This document shows positions 36,864 to 45,868 of a stretch of 64,000 nt of DNA, in pieces. Each line of letters begins with the position of its first letter. Position 1 is the stretch's first letter. A model generated the notes under the pieces. That model had not been told where the DNA came from. It made no database searches and saw only the letters and a program-made list of their open reading frames with translations. The position numbers and the translations under genes are program-made. Source of the DNA: Sphingopyxis sp. (GTDB taxonomy: Bacteria > Pseudomonadota > Alphaproteobacteria > Sphingomonadales > Sphingomonadaceae); NCBI GenBank assembly GCA_002733865.1, contig NVXM01000005.1, forward strand, positions 107,330 to 171,329, in the 5' to 3' direction.

Positions 36864-38327
36864 TCATGCATTTGTCAGTTGTTCGTGCAGTGCGCTAGCA
36901 TTGACTATGCCTTGCTCAATAGCACCATCAATTGAGCCAACCCAACCACTAGCCCAATCGGCACTAGAAAAATGCACACGTCCCTCCGGTTTCTGCAACT
37001 GTTCCAAGAATCGCGATTGCCCTGGGCGGTAAACGCACCAGACGCCTTTAGAATAGGGGTCTAGATTCCAGTCATAACCATAACACGCTGAAACTTTTGC
37101 ATCAGGAATGAATTTTTTCATTGCCGCTTCCACGGCTTCAATGTCATTCACGTTCAATGTCTCGGGCGACGGGCCAAATGCGATCAAGGAAGTTTTCCCA
37201 TCCTCGACCCCTTCCCAAAGAACAAAATTCAGTGGCGTGTCACCGCCTGGAGACCAAGCAGAAAAATTCGAATATTCCTTATCCAGCCTGATATGAACCT
37301 TTGTAGCAGTCCCTGCGTGCCCTTCTTTGGCAGCGGCCAGTTTTTGTGTATTTAAAGTTGGAGAGAACTTGACATCCTGCAAGACGTTCAAGGGAACAGT
37401 ACAAATCGCTGCCTTGCAAGTTAGCTTGTCTCCACTTTCTGTGGTAATCGTAACATTGTTGCTGTCTTGTTCGACAGAAGACACCGCTGTCCCAATCCGT
37501 ATATCGGCGTTGGTATCCTCTGCCATTCTGTCGAGTAGATTACGGGTCCCACCCTTAATTTTGAAACGAGCGGTTATGTCATTCATGTTGGTAATGTTAT
37601 AGCCTGACAACGCGTACCACCGCATCAGATGAATCCAGGAAACGTTTGAAAGCTCAGAGGCGCCATAAAGGCCATACAACGTTTCCACTAATGCCTGAAT
37701 TATCGGGTTGTCAGAGCTTGATTGAATCTTTTCTTTTGCAGCGACCCTATCCTCTTCCATCCAATCTGTGTCGACAAAAGGTTCAGCTGGTCGGGGAAGG
37801 GTCAGGTAAGCTTTGTTGTCAAAAAATTTTTCGGCGGCTGCGTTGAATTCTTCAAAAATCGACAAAAAATTGAGTTCATGGCGCTTCCCGTCATAGTCGA
37901 GAAGGATGACATCAGTAGCAGTGGCTCCATGCGTCTCTTCGAGCTCTACACCGTAACGTCCGATCTCCGCCCAAATATAGGGTTGCAGCCAATGCACCCA
38001 TGTCCCACCAAAATCGACAGATTTTCCTTCGAATTCATTCGTAAAAGTGCGCCCGCCCAGGCGGTTCCTTGCTTCAAGTATTACCACCTTATAACCGTAG
38101 CGGCGCAATTCCCTAGCGGCAGTAATGCCACTGAAGCCGGCACCGATAATGACAACATCAGGGTCGGAAGTTGAATCAGATGACACAGAATCTATTTGGG
38201 AATTTTCGTTTAGAGCCGCAACGCCAGCAGCACCAGCAAGGGTAACACCTGCACCTAACGCACCGACAAACACATCTCGCCGGGATAAGCTTATACCCTC
38301 ATCTTGTTCCTCTGTCATTTCAGTCAA
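36864..38327 (-). CDS. Tat-exported flavin amine oxidase
   Basis: A 487-residue FAD-dependent amine oxidase of the monoamine oxidase/polyamine oxidase superfamily. A twin-arginine signal (LSRRDVFVGALGAG, Arg16-Arg17) points to periplasmic location. The Rossmann motif is IGAGFSG (61-67), followed by LEARNRLGGRTFT. The C-terminal part contains the WASGWVGSIDGAIEQG segment that closes the flavin site. It would deaminate amines with O2 or another acceptor, in parallel with the quinoprotein dehydrogenase. Its neighbours are a cupin and a lipoprotein cytochrome c, which may take its electrons. The substrate is unknown. Confidence 0.9.
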   Translation of the reverse strand: MTEMTEEQDEGISLSRRDVFVGALGAGVTLAGAAGVAALNENSQIDSVSSDSTSDPDVVIIGAGFSGITAARELRRYGYKVVILEARNRLGGRTFTNEFEGKSVDFGGTWVHWLQPYIWAEIGRYGVELEETHGATATDVILLDYDGKRHELNFLSIFEEFNAAAEKFFDNKAYLTLPRPAEPFVDTDWMEEDRVAAKEKIQSSSDNPIIQALVETLYGLYGASELSNVSWIHLMRWYALSGYNITNMNDITARFKIKGGTRNLLDRMAEDTNADIRIGTAVSSVEQDSNNVTITTESGDKLTCKAAICTVPLNVLQDVKFSPTLNTQKLAAAKEGHAGTATKVHIRLDKEYSNFSAWSPGGDTPLNFVLWEGVEDGKTSLIAFGPSPETLNVNDIEAVEAAMKKFIPDAKVSACYGYDWNLDPYSKGVWCVYRPGQSRFLEQLQKPEGRVHFSSADWASGWVGSIDGAIEQGIVNASALHEQLTNA

Positions 38328-38386
38328 CTCCTCTAATTCGTATTACCAACGCTAAGCATGCAAATATTCATTCGCCGCTAACCACT

Positions 38387-38740
38387 CTATACGAGATAGG
38401 ACACTGAGTATTTCCTGACTGGACCCTTTTGTATCCAGCGACCACAAAAACCTTTGGGGATTAGAAGGCTGTCTCCCGGGCCGTAGAATTTTGATTCCGA
38501 TTGGGAACCTATTAGTTCTAACGAGCCGGAAATTATGGTTGCAAACTCGTCGGCGGGATAGCCCTCAATGTCGAGTTCAACCGCAGCATGACTTTCCCAT
38601 ATTTGAACCACAAATTTGTGATCATCGGAAGTGAACACTATCTTGCTCGCTTCTTCCACTCTTCCGCTTGTTACCCATTCTGGATCTATCGCCTGACTGG
38701 CCTCCAATTCGTCCCAGCTTAGCGCTTGGCCGTCAATCAT
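38387..38740 (-). CDS. Cupin-domain protein
   Basis: A 117-residue single-domain cupin of the DUF861 (cupin_3) type. Marks are ISGSLELI in the first cupin motif region and the GDSLLIPKGFCGRW segment of the second. Family members are small metal-binding or sugar/ureide-related proteins. No enzymatic role can be assigned here. It lies 59 bases upstream of the amine oxidase gene in the same direction and could be co-transcribed with it. Confidence 0.8.
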   Translation of the reverse strand: MIDGQALSWDELEASQAIDPEWVTSGRVEEASKIVFTSDDHKFVVQIWESHAAVELDIEGYPADEFATIISGSLELIGSQSESKFYGPGDSLLIPKGFCGRWIQKGPVRKYSVSYLV

Positions 38741-38802
38741 ATTTGTTCTCCTTCATTCAACTAGAATTAATACTGCCAGTAAAAACAGGCATCCGATCCA
38801 GA

Positions 38803-39294
38803 TCACTGCAAAGTTTTTAAATATTCCACGATTGCGCTTCGTCTGTCTGGATCGTTCAGTCCGGCAAATGCCATTTTTGTTCCAGGCACCATTTTACCCG
38901 GCGATTCAAGAAATGCATCCAGCTCGGACCGACCCCAATTAATTTTGGCTTTTTTCAATGCCGGTGAATAGTTGTAACCTTTTTTATCTGCCGCGGATTT
39001 CCCAAAAATGCCATGAAGATTTGGTCCAACGCCAGCTGGTCCGTCTATTTCCACCGAATGACAAACCTTGCATTGGCCAAACCCACGGGGCTCTTTCGAC
39101 GAAGTCGCGAGGTGTGTCTTATCAATATTTTTGGATGCTTGGGCGCCAAGTTGAACATTGCTTTGTGAAATTTCTGCATCACCGCTTGCCGTAGCTTGAC
39201 CATCATTCCCATCCGTTCCGCCACATGAGGCGAGTGTCAACGTGAACATCCCGATCAAGGGAGAATAATGTGTTATTGCAACAAATTTCATCAC
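38803..39294 (-). CDS. Lipoprotein cytochrome c, paralogue
   Basis: A 163-residue cytochrome c of the c2/c550 type with lipobox LASC (Cys24), an unstructured linker, haem site CKVCH (Cys75, Cys78, His79) and axial Met141 in GTKMAFAGL. It is a paralogue of the protein at 33817-34341. Its placement between the cupin/amine oxidase genes and the second TonB receptor suggests it carries electrons from periplasmic amine oxidation. Confidence 0.92.
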   Translation of the reverse strand: MMKFVAITHYSPLIGMFTLTLASCGGTDGNDGQATASGDAEISQSNVQLGAQASKNIDKTHLATSSKEPRGFGQCKVCHSVEIDGPAGVGPNLHGIFGKSAADKKGYNYSPALKKAKINWGRSELDAFLESPGKMVPGTKMAFAGLNDPDRRSAIVEYLKTLQ

Positions 39295-39462
39295 CGTAAT
39301 TCTTTCATTGTGGCACCAAACCTACCGACATGTGACATTAAAATTTTGATTTCGCGAAGGGCTATTTCCTGTCTGGCTAACCAGATTGCAAAGCTGAATT
39401 TCTTATATCGTAAAGCTCATGTGTGCTCTTTTATGAACGGAAATTTAATCCCCATTCTCATT

Positions 39463-41715
39463 CTAAAAATTCACTCCGGCAGTGATTCCATATGTTCGCG
39501 GCGTACCGACGTGGTTATAGTCAAAACCAAACCCTGCCAGCAAATCAATCCGTGATGTGAAATAGAATTTGTTGGTCAGATTTTTACCCCAAATTGAAGC
39601 GACGAATCGTCCGTTTGCGGACTTCCAATTAATATGACCGGAGAGTAAAGCATAACCGTTCTGTTCCAACCGCGGGACATTGACGATTTCGAAAAACTGG
39701 CTTGTGATATAACTCAAGTCCCCATGCAGGCTCAGTTTTCCAGAACCGTTGTCGAACGCTGTCACATCAAATCCACCGGAAAAGTTCAGGCTTGGTGCAT
39801 TGACCAGATTGTTTCCAGAAATATCTATACCATTGACAATGCCTCTTTTAATTTTTGTATTAAGCAACCCAACTGCGCTACGTAGTGTAACACTGTCGTT
39901 TAGATAAGCGGTAAGTTCTGCCTCTCCACCAAAAATTCTTGATTTAGGAATGTTAAGCAAAGTTTGCGCACCTGTTAACTGGTCGACATTTATGGATTGT
40001 TGATCGCGATAGTCGTAGTAGAAGCCGGCTAGATTCAACGTTACAGAGTTGTTGGCGAATTGGCTCTTGGCCCCAATCTCATATGCATAAACCGTTTCTT
40101 TTTCTGCCACCGACACTTCCGATGGGTCAAAGAAGGCCTGAGCGTTAAAACTAGGTGCACGATATCCGCGACTGATACTTGCATATATCAAGTCATCTCC
40201 AGCTGTTTTGAAATCTATTCCAATTTTTCCAGATAGGTCGCTGTTGCGAAAACTCGGTGGTGTTGCTGGCGTCGGAATCGTTGCCCCGAGTACCGTTCCG
40301 GAAGGACCAAGTATTTCCGCAATAAAGTCGTTTTGTTGGCCTGTATCCCGGGTAAAACGCAAACCACCTCTTAAAGTGACATTGTCGGTAATCTCATAAT
40401 TCAGGTCACTATAAATGGCAAAGCTCTTCTTAATCTGGGTGAAACTGTTACGGAATTGACAAGCCTCACCCACTGTGGTTAATGCGCAATCATCGTCATC
40501 AACATCTCCGTCCATATCAATATCACCACCGGATGCTACGTCCTGAAGAAGTCGGAAAGTTGTCTGGTTAAATACCTTTTCCCGGTTATAATAGGCGCCT
40601 AGGATAAAATTAAAGGGCCCGGCGAAATCACTTGCCAATCGCAAGTCTTGTGCAAATTGAGTGGCCCGGTCAAAATTTGGGATTTCAAGCAGCTGGATTG
40701 GCAGGCCATCGGTGTCTTCCACCAAATCTATCGTACCTTTGTCCCATGAAGTGATACTTGTCAGCGTCAGGGCATCATTCAACTCAGCGTTTGCTGTAAG
40801 CGAAACGGCATAGGTCCGGGCCTTTCGACGGCTCGTTTCGTTCGAAGCAATCTGGCGTCTGGTTAGCCCGGGGCGATTTATCGCTTCAGGTTCTGAAAAA
40901 ACACCGAAATTTCTGGGGTTCTGGAAACTCGTGGAAGCTCGCAATACAAAGTCGATGCCGTCAGTCGGCTGAACTTTTAAGGAACCTCTCACAGCATATT
41001 GACGGATCCCGTTGAGATCGGGCTGATTAGGTAATACATTCTCAAACCAACCATTTGCCCGTGAAAAAGTACCTGCAATACGTAATGCGGCACTATTGCC
41101 TAATGGTAGATTAGCGGCAGCATCGAGATCGACACGATCGTAATTCCCATAACCCACTCTAGCATAACCGTTTGCATCATTGAGTTCCGGCGCTTTGCTA
41201 ATTAGGTTTACAGCCCCCCCGGTTGTGTTTTTGCCATAAAGCGTACCTTGAGGGCCCCGAAGCACTTCAACTCGTTCAAGATCAAACATGGATATGCCAA
41301 GAAAAGCGACATTGCCTTTGTAGACTTCGTCGTAATAAGTGGCCACAGGACTCGATTGGTTCAGGCTGTAATCGAACATTGAGATACCGCGCAGAGCAAA
41401 GATCGGTACATTCTCACCAATGGTGCCGTTCATTTGCAGGTTCGGCACTTTTGCTGCAAGTTCATCTGCTAGTACGGTCTTCGATGCCGCTAAAGCATCG
41501 CCGGTTATAGCTGATAAAGATATCGGAACATCCTGCAGGTTTTCTGACCGCTTAGAAGCTGTGACAATAATTATATTGTCGTCATCCGCATTTGCCTCGC
41601 CACCAACTTGCTCGATGGTCTGCGCTTCGACGGAAGGTATAAAAGCAGCGATTGCCAAGGCGATGATCGCCGCATTTCCACCATATGTGCGCGGCGCCGT
41701 TTTTCGATTGAACAT
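39463..41715 (-). CDS. TonB-dependent outer-membrane receptor (copy 2, intact)
   Basis: A 750-residue receptor with a signal peptide (about residues 1-31), a plug domain starting IIIVTASKRSENLQDV with LRGPQGTLYGKNTTGG, and a beta-barrel ending in Phe (TAGVNF). It is homologous throughout to the broken receptor at 19094-21341, and both share the leader TAAAGAGGGAGAT. It follows the truncated mauB copy directly. The substrate is unknown. Its repeated association with amine dehydrogenase genes suggests uptake of the amine or of a metal or cofactor that the enzyme system needs. Confidence 0.93.
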   Translation of the reverse strand: MFNRKTAPRTYGGNAAIIALAIAAFIPSVEAQTIEQVGGEANADDDNIIIVTASKRSENLQDVPISLSAITGDALAASKTVLADELAAKVPNLQMNGTIGENVPIFALRGISMFDYSLNQSSPVATYYDEVYKGNVAFLGISMFDLERVEVLRGPQGTLYGKNTTGGAVNLISKAPELNDANGYARVGYGNYDRVDLDAAANLPLGNSAALRIAGTFSRANGWFENVLPNQPDLNGIRQYAVRGSLKVQPTDGIDFVLRASTSFQNPRNFGVFSEPEAINRPGLTRRQIASNETSRRKARTYAVSLTANAELNDALTLTSITSWDKGTIDLVEDTDGLPIQLLEIPNFDRATQFAQDLRLASDFAGPFNFILGAYYNREKVFNQTTFRLLQDVASGGDIDMDGDVDDDDCALTTVGEACQFRNSFTQIKKSFAIYSDLNYEITDNVTLRGGLRFTRDTGQQNDFIAEILGPSGTVLGATIPTPATPPSFRNSDLSGKIGIDFKTAGDDLIYASISRGYRAPSFNAQAFFDPSEVSVAEKETVYAYEIGAKSQFANNSVTLNLAGFYYDYRDQQSINVDQLTGAQTLLNIPKSRIFGGEAELTAYLNDSVTLRSAVGLLNTKIKRGIVNGIDISGNNLVNAPSLNFSGGFDVTAFDNGSGKLSLHGDLSYITSQFFEIVNVPRLEQNGYALLSGHINWKSANGRFVASIWGKNLTNKFYFTSRIDLLAGFGFDYNHVGTPRTYGITAGVNF

Positions 41716-41731
41716 TTTGTGATCTCCCTCT

Positions 41732-42490
41732 TTAACTTTTTACGAACTTCATGAACATCGCCTTTTTGCCGATATCATTAAATTGTTTATTCTGATGTTT
41801 TTCGGTAATCTGACGTGTTTTGCTCAGATCAAAGGCAACCATCGAACCATCTTCGCACAATGAAGCGAATCCGCGCTGTCCACGCGGATGGATAAGTGTG
41901 CAGCTAGGAATATCGGTCTGGTTGACCAGCTTACGGCTGCCTAAGTCGACAAACGCCACACCTGTTGCTGGTGTAAAGGTATAGATCAGGACAAATTTTT
42001 CATCGTGAGTTAGCTGAAAGGAACCATTCTCGGTGGCGGACTGAGCACGATTGTTATCCGTTAGTAGGACTTCATCCTCGACCTTCAGCATGTCGTGATT
42101 ATATATGGTAAGTTCGTTAGTTCGCTTTCCCCAGGAGTCGTTTGAATAGAAAGTCTCTGCCACCAGCAAATGATTGCGTTTGGATGGTTGCTGGAATGTC
42201 GCAAATTGGTCAGCATCAATCGCGCCGCGATACTTACTGTTTTCTGCAGCTCCATCCAATACCATGATTTTTGCGCGACCCAGCGTATTGAAATTCATGT
42301 CATGTGCAAAGAGCCAGCTATGGCCAAAAGCGCCTTCCAGCGTTTCCGACCGGCCAATTTCTTCAAACGGCTGCGCCTCACCGATAGTACCGGATTTCTC
42401 TGACTTGTCGGTGGTCAATTCACCCCCGGATTGCTGACAGCCGGAAACAACAAGTACCAGCACAACCAAACTGATATATTTCTTTATCAT
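41732..42490 (-). pseudogene. Truncated amine dehydrogenase large subunit (copy 2)
   Basis: The first 252 codons of a second mauB gene, with a lipobox VVSGC (Cys18) and clear similarity to the intact large subunit through the AMFMK segment. It then runs into four unrelated codons and a stop. About 130 C-terminal residues, needed to close the propeller, are missing, as are mauE, mauD, mauA and the cytochrome gene. The junction near 41742 joins directly to the TonB receptor leader, so one deletion explains the structure. I take the start at 42490 (ATG IKKYI) rather than the upstream frame opening at 42601. A fragment this long could still be exported but is unlikely to function. Confidence 0.88.
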
Positions 42491-42546
42491 CGCCTTGACA
42501 TCCCCCCCCCTCTCTATCTGAACGCTTGTCCAAATATAGACAAGGC

Positions 42547-42576
42547 CGTATAGGTCACTTGTCCTATTTTTGTAAA
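42547..42576 (-). promoter_or_regulatory. Promoter and operator of mauB copy 2
   Basis: On the minus strand TTTACA (42571-42576) and TATACG (42547-42552) are 18 bases apart. The dyad TAGGTC-ACTT-GTCCTA (42551-42566, one mismatch to a perfect repeat) lies in between. The arrangement matches those at 26179-26222 and 33730-33759. A run of nine G (42502-42510, minus strand) lies in the leader shortly before the start codon. Confidence 0.65.
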
Positions 42577-42693
42577 GAGATTTTTTTAAAAGGCGGATCA
42601 ACAGGATATTACCGGCTGCTCTGAAATGGACCGATCAAAAATATTCCGTAGGAACACGAAAGTTAGATTGCGAGCATTACAGTTGCATTTTTA

Positions 42694-43048
42694 TCAAACT
42701 CTTAGAGCCTGATTCAAAAATTCCTCAATGACTTGAGTGCCTTGCGATTCTGCGGGTGAACACTCGGATGCTGGCGATAGTGGCCCATGCGGTAGAGCTT
42801 TCGACGGATCTCTCCCAGTCTTTGGCGAGGCAGCGCCACCGGCCGAGCCATGCAATGTGTTTTCGACGACCCAGCGTCGTGGTAAAAACTCGAAGCCTCT
42901 TGTGGTATCGGAGCGTTTTATGATCTCCAAGGTCCAGCTTCCATGGCCCTGTAGCGCAGTCTTGAGTTTGTTCTCGGCATAGCCGCCATCGGCGAAGACA
43001 TGGCGCCAGCCAAGTCTCAAGATCGCTCCGCCAATACCCATCCATCAC
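42694..43048 (-). pseudogene. IS5-family transposase remnant
   Basis: C-terminal part of an IS5-type transposase read in two frames. HVFADGGYAENKLKTALQG to LPRRWVVENT is in one frame and WLGRWRCLAKDWERSVES to RVFTRRIA in another. The N-terminal half is missing and a frameshift lies near 42860, so it is inactive. Confidence 0.85.
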
Positions 43049-43078
43049 CAGCCTCCATAATAGCTGGCTCCCTGTGAA

Positions 43079-43339
43079 TCACCAAAATCCCTTCTTGGGA
43101 ATCCCAAAAATTATAAATCTGCCGAAGTAGTGGTAGGACCTGTTAACAAATTGGCGCATCCACAACCGGATTGCGACGAGGTTGAAAAAGCCGAGATAGC
43201 TGTCGGCGGTCTTATCGTACCTGGTGGCGAGACGACGTGCATTTTTGAGTTTGTTGAAGCACCTTTCGACCATGTTGCGCAGGGCATAAGCGCGAACGGT
43301 TTGCCAATGGCGATGCGCCGAGGCGGACAAGCATTTGCC
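43079..43339 (-). pseudogene. Second IS5-family transposase remnant
   Basis: A fragment with NMVERCFNKLKNARRLATRYDK and GFFNLVAIRLWMRQFVN, the C-terminal signature of an IS5-group transposase different from the previous remnant. Its 5' edge at about 43339 is fused to a strawberry-notch-like gene, which its insertion or a later deletion truncated. Confidence 0.82.
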
Positions 43340-44193
43340 ATTCCGCGCGCCGGTAATGACTGGCAGGCTTCGTAAAGCGCTGCAAAATCCTCTGCTTCTG
43401 TCGGACTAGCGATGCATTCTGCCGCCAGTTTCTCGAACACGACCATGCGAACGGTAATTCCTGTACCCCGCTGTGAAAAGGATCGGGTGATGCGCGCATC
43501 AAGCCGAAGCGTGCATGGTGAATCTGTTCCTTTTACAAATTGAGATGACTTGAACCCATCGGGCATGATTGCGACAAGCCGTCCGCCAGAGGCCAGGCGC
43601 CGCCAAGCTGAACGCAGGTGCCGTAGCGCCGAACGACCGTCGGTTCCCCGCTCGACACTGCGCGCGAAGGGTGGGTTCATGATGACAAGACCCGGATTAT
43701 GGCGCGAAGGTAGCAATTCGTCGATCAGTTCGCCGTCATGGGATGACAGGCGTGCGTTCGGGAATAGGTCGGCGAGACATGCTGCACGTAAATCGTCGAT
43801 TTCATTGAGGAGGAGCGTTGCGCCAGCCAAGTGGGACCAGAGAGCCAAAACTCCGGTTCCGCCGGAAGGTTCAAGAACGATGTCATTCTGTTTGATGCCT
43901 GCAGCAACGGCCAGCACCCATGCGAGACGCACCGGCGTAGAAAATTGCTGAAGCGATATTTGTTCGTCATGCCGGTTAACTGGGATGGAAGGGCTTGCTC
44001 CAGAATATCAAAGCATTTATCGGCTTCTGTAAAATCAGTGCCCGGCGTAATTCCGCTATGATCCCTGAGCCATAATAGTTCCGCCAGTTCAATGGCGCAG
44101 CCACTTTGCTTCACCGACCAACTTTGTGCAGCATTGCTGCTACCGGTTATTTCTTTGAAGATGGCATTAACGTGTTTTCGCGCGACGGACTTA
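43340..44193 (-). pseudogene. Strawberry-notch-like methyltransferase/helicase gene, 5' part
   Basis: The N-terminal methyltransferase-like domain of the large strawberry-notch family protein common on sphingomonad and other alphaproteobacterial plasmids. Pieces include QFSTPVRLAW, the SAM-binding LEPSGGTGVLALW, LLLNEIDD and the MNPPFARS motif. One base is lost near 43955, where the frame changes between KYRF and QFSTP, and the helicase part is replaced by IS remnants at about 43340. The remaining frame also overlaps the 3' end of the relaxase gene. Confidence 0.75.
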
Positions 44194-45234
44194 TCGGCGG
44201 CAAGGCGACTCGCGATCTCTTGCGCTGCGCGCCAGTTCCTTTCGATCTATTCCCAGATTTCGAGTATGATGTGCAGCAAAGATTTCCGGCGTGGCATTCA
44301 TATTGGGATGATTATCAAGGAAGTTTCGAACATCGTCTGCTAGAGCCTGGTCCTCGGACTGTCCGGTTGCTCCGAGCGCCGCAGCAGCTTGCCCATAAGC
44401 TTCACGTATCTTCTGCCAGCGCGTTTTTCCTTTGGCGACAAACGGTGGAAGAACTGATTGGCCGCGCGCAACAGCAACGGCCTGTTCGTTGGTGCGCCGG
44501 TCTGCATCTGTCATTGCGGGGCTTGCCCCACTTGCTAATCGGGCGCGCAATTTGACGAGTGCCATACTTGACCCGGCAATACCGCGACCCCGCGCGCGCC
44601 TCGGTGTGGCTTCGGCGGCAACACCGCGCGCTCGCAGTTCATGAGCAAACCGCTCGCGAAACCGGCTAAGCTGAGCAGGACGGGGATTAAACCTGATCCG
44701 ATCCAGCCCTTCGGCCTGCACTGACAGATGGACATGCGGACGCGGCGTATCTGTGTGCAATGCCAGGACGTAATCATGATTGTCGCTTAGCTCACTGTGC
44801 GCGAGCGCGCGGACAGCTCCCAGCACCTTTTCGGGGTCGGTTCCTGCTGGCATCGAGAACACCAATGACACCGATGATACGGTTGGCCGCGACCGCCATT
44901 TCAGCGTGTCGCTCCACTCTGCTGCGCGCTCGGCAACATCTTCCTTTGAGGTCAGGATCTCTCCATCGCGACTCTCAATATCGACGATCCCTTTCCGCCC
45001 GATATAATCGAGATGGGCTTTGACATGGCTACCGCCGCGCTGGCGGCCAGTAACCTTGACCAACACTTCTGGCGCACCCCGCACAATCCGCGCCAGCTTT
45101 GCTCTCGCAGTCTTGCCAGTGGCAGCACCATAACTACCATAAAGCGGGATATGGAGTGAGCCGTTCGGATCATGAATATAGCGCACCCGGTATGCGGGAC
45201 GGGTCGCTTCCCATAAGACCAACTCCAGACCCAT
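44191..45234 (-). CDS. Relaxase / mobilization nuclease
   Basis: A 347-residue relaxase-domain protein that would nick the origin of transfer and pilot the strand into the recipient. The HUH motif is visible as the His run in LHTDTPRPHVHLSVQ, and a helical region follows. The C-terminal segment after residue about 250 is hydrophilic. It overlaps the MobC gene by 1 base. The C-terminus may be altered, because its last codons run out of frame into the truncated strawberry-notch gene. Confidence 0.85.
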   Translation of the reverse strand: MGLELVLWEATRPAYRVRYIHDPNGSLHIPLYGSYGAATGKTARAKLARIVRGAPEVLVKVTGRQRGGSHVKAHLDYIGRKGIVDIESRDGEILTSKEDVAERAAEWSDTLKWRSRPTVSSVSLVFSMPAGTDPEKVLGAVRALAHSELSDNHDYVLALHTDTPRPHVHLSVQAEGLDRIRFNPRPAQLSRFRERFAHELRARGVAAEATPRRARGRGIAGSSMALVKLRARLASGASPAMTDADRRTNEQAVAVARGQSVLPPFVAKGKTRWQKIREAYGQAAAALGATGQSEDQALADDVRNFLDNHPNMNATPEIFAAHHTRNLGIDRKELARSARDRESPCRR

Positions 45235-45788
45235 TAGTCAGCAACCTTCCAGTAGCTCACATCGCCGTGCATGGCTTCCCCGACGGCTGCAATCTGTTCG
45301 GAAATTTCCATCCGCATATCGGCGATCCGTCGAAGGTCGTTTTCGATTTTCTTGTCGCCATCATCCATCATTCTCAAGTTAGCGGCCTTCATCGCCTGAT
45401 TGAGATTGCGGCCAATTCGGAGCAACTGCATTCTGATCGGAGCAAGCTCGTTAAGTAGGCCATCATCGACGCGAGATTTCAAAGCAAGGTGACGGCGCAC
45501 CAATGCCTTGATCCAGCCTGACCGATTGGTCGAACGCTGTGACGCACGGTTTTCGATCACAGCAATTTCGGCATTGGTAAAGCGCAACGAGATACGATTA
45601 TGCGCTATTCCTTCGCGGCGTTCTAACAGAGGACGACCACTATTATCCTTTAACATCTGTTCAATCATTTGCCGCAAGATCGCGCTTCGACCGCCCCGCC
45701 CTAGTGCGAAGCTGTCGAGTGCAGAAAGCGCTCTAGCATCTAGCCTTATGCTCAGCATCGCAGGTCTTGGATCGGTATTTGTCGCCAT
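45234..45788 (-). CDS. mobC: MobC-like relaxosome accessory protein
   Basis: A 184-residue protein with an N-terminal ribbon-helix-helix-like segment (LSIRLDARALSALDSFALGRGGRS) and a MobC-like C-terminal region (LAPIRMQLLRIGRNLNQAMKAAN). Such proteins bind oriT and help the relaxase melt and nick DNA. I start at the ATG at 45788, which has a GAGG ribosome-binding site, rather than 13 codons upstream. It is coupled to the relaxase by a 1-base overlap. Confidence 0.85.
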   Translation of the reverse strand: MATNTDPRPAMLSIRLDARALSALDSFALGRGGRSAILRQMIEQMLKDNSGRPLLERREGIAHNRISLRFTNAEIAVIENRASQRSTNRSGWIKALVRRHLALKSRVDDGLLNELAPIRMQLLRIGRNLNQAMKAANLRMMDDGDKKIENDLRRIADMRMEISEQIAAVGEAMHGDVSYWKVAD

Positions 45789-45868
45789 GAAATTGCCTCG
45801 TGAAACACGGGCATTGTAATACAACACGCGCCGCTAGGCATATCCTGCAATTAAGACAAATACCCTAA

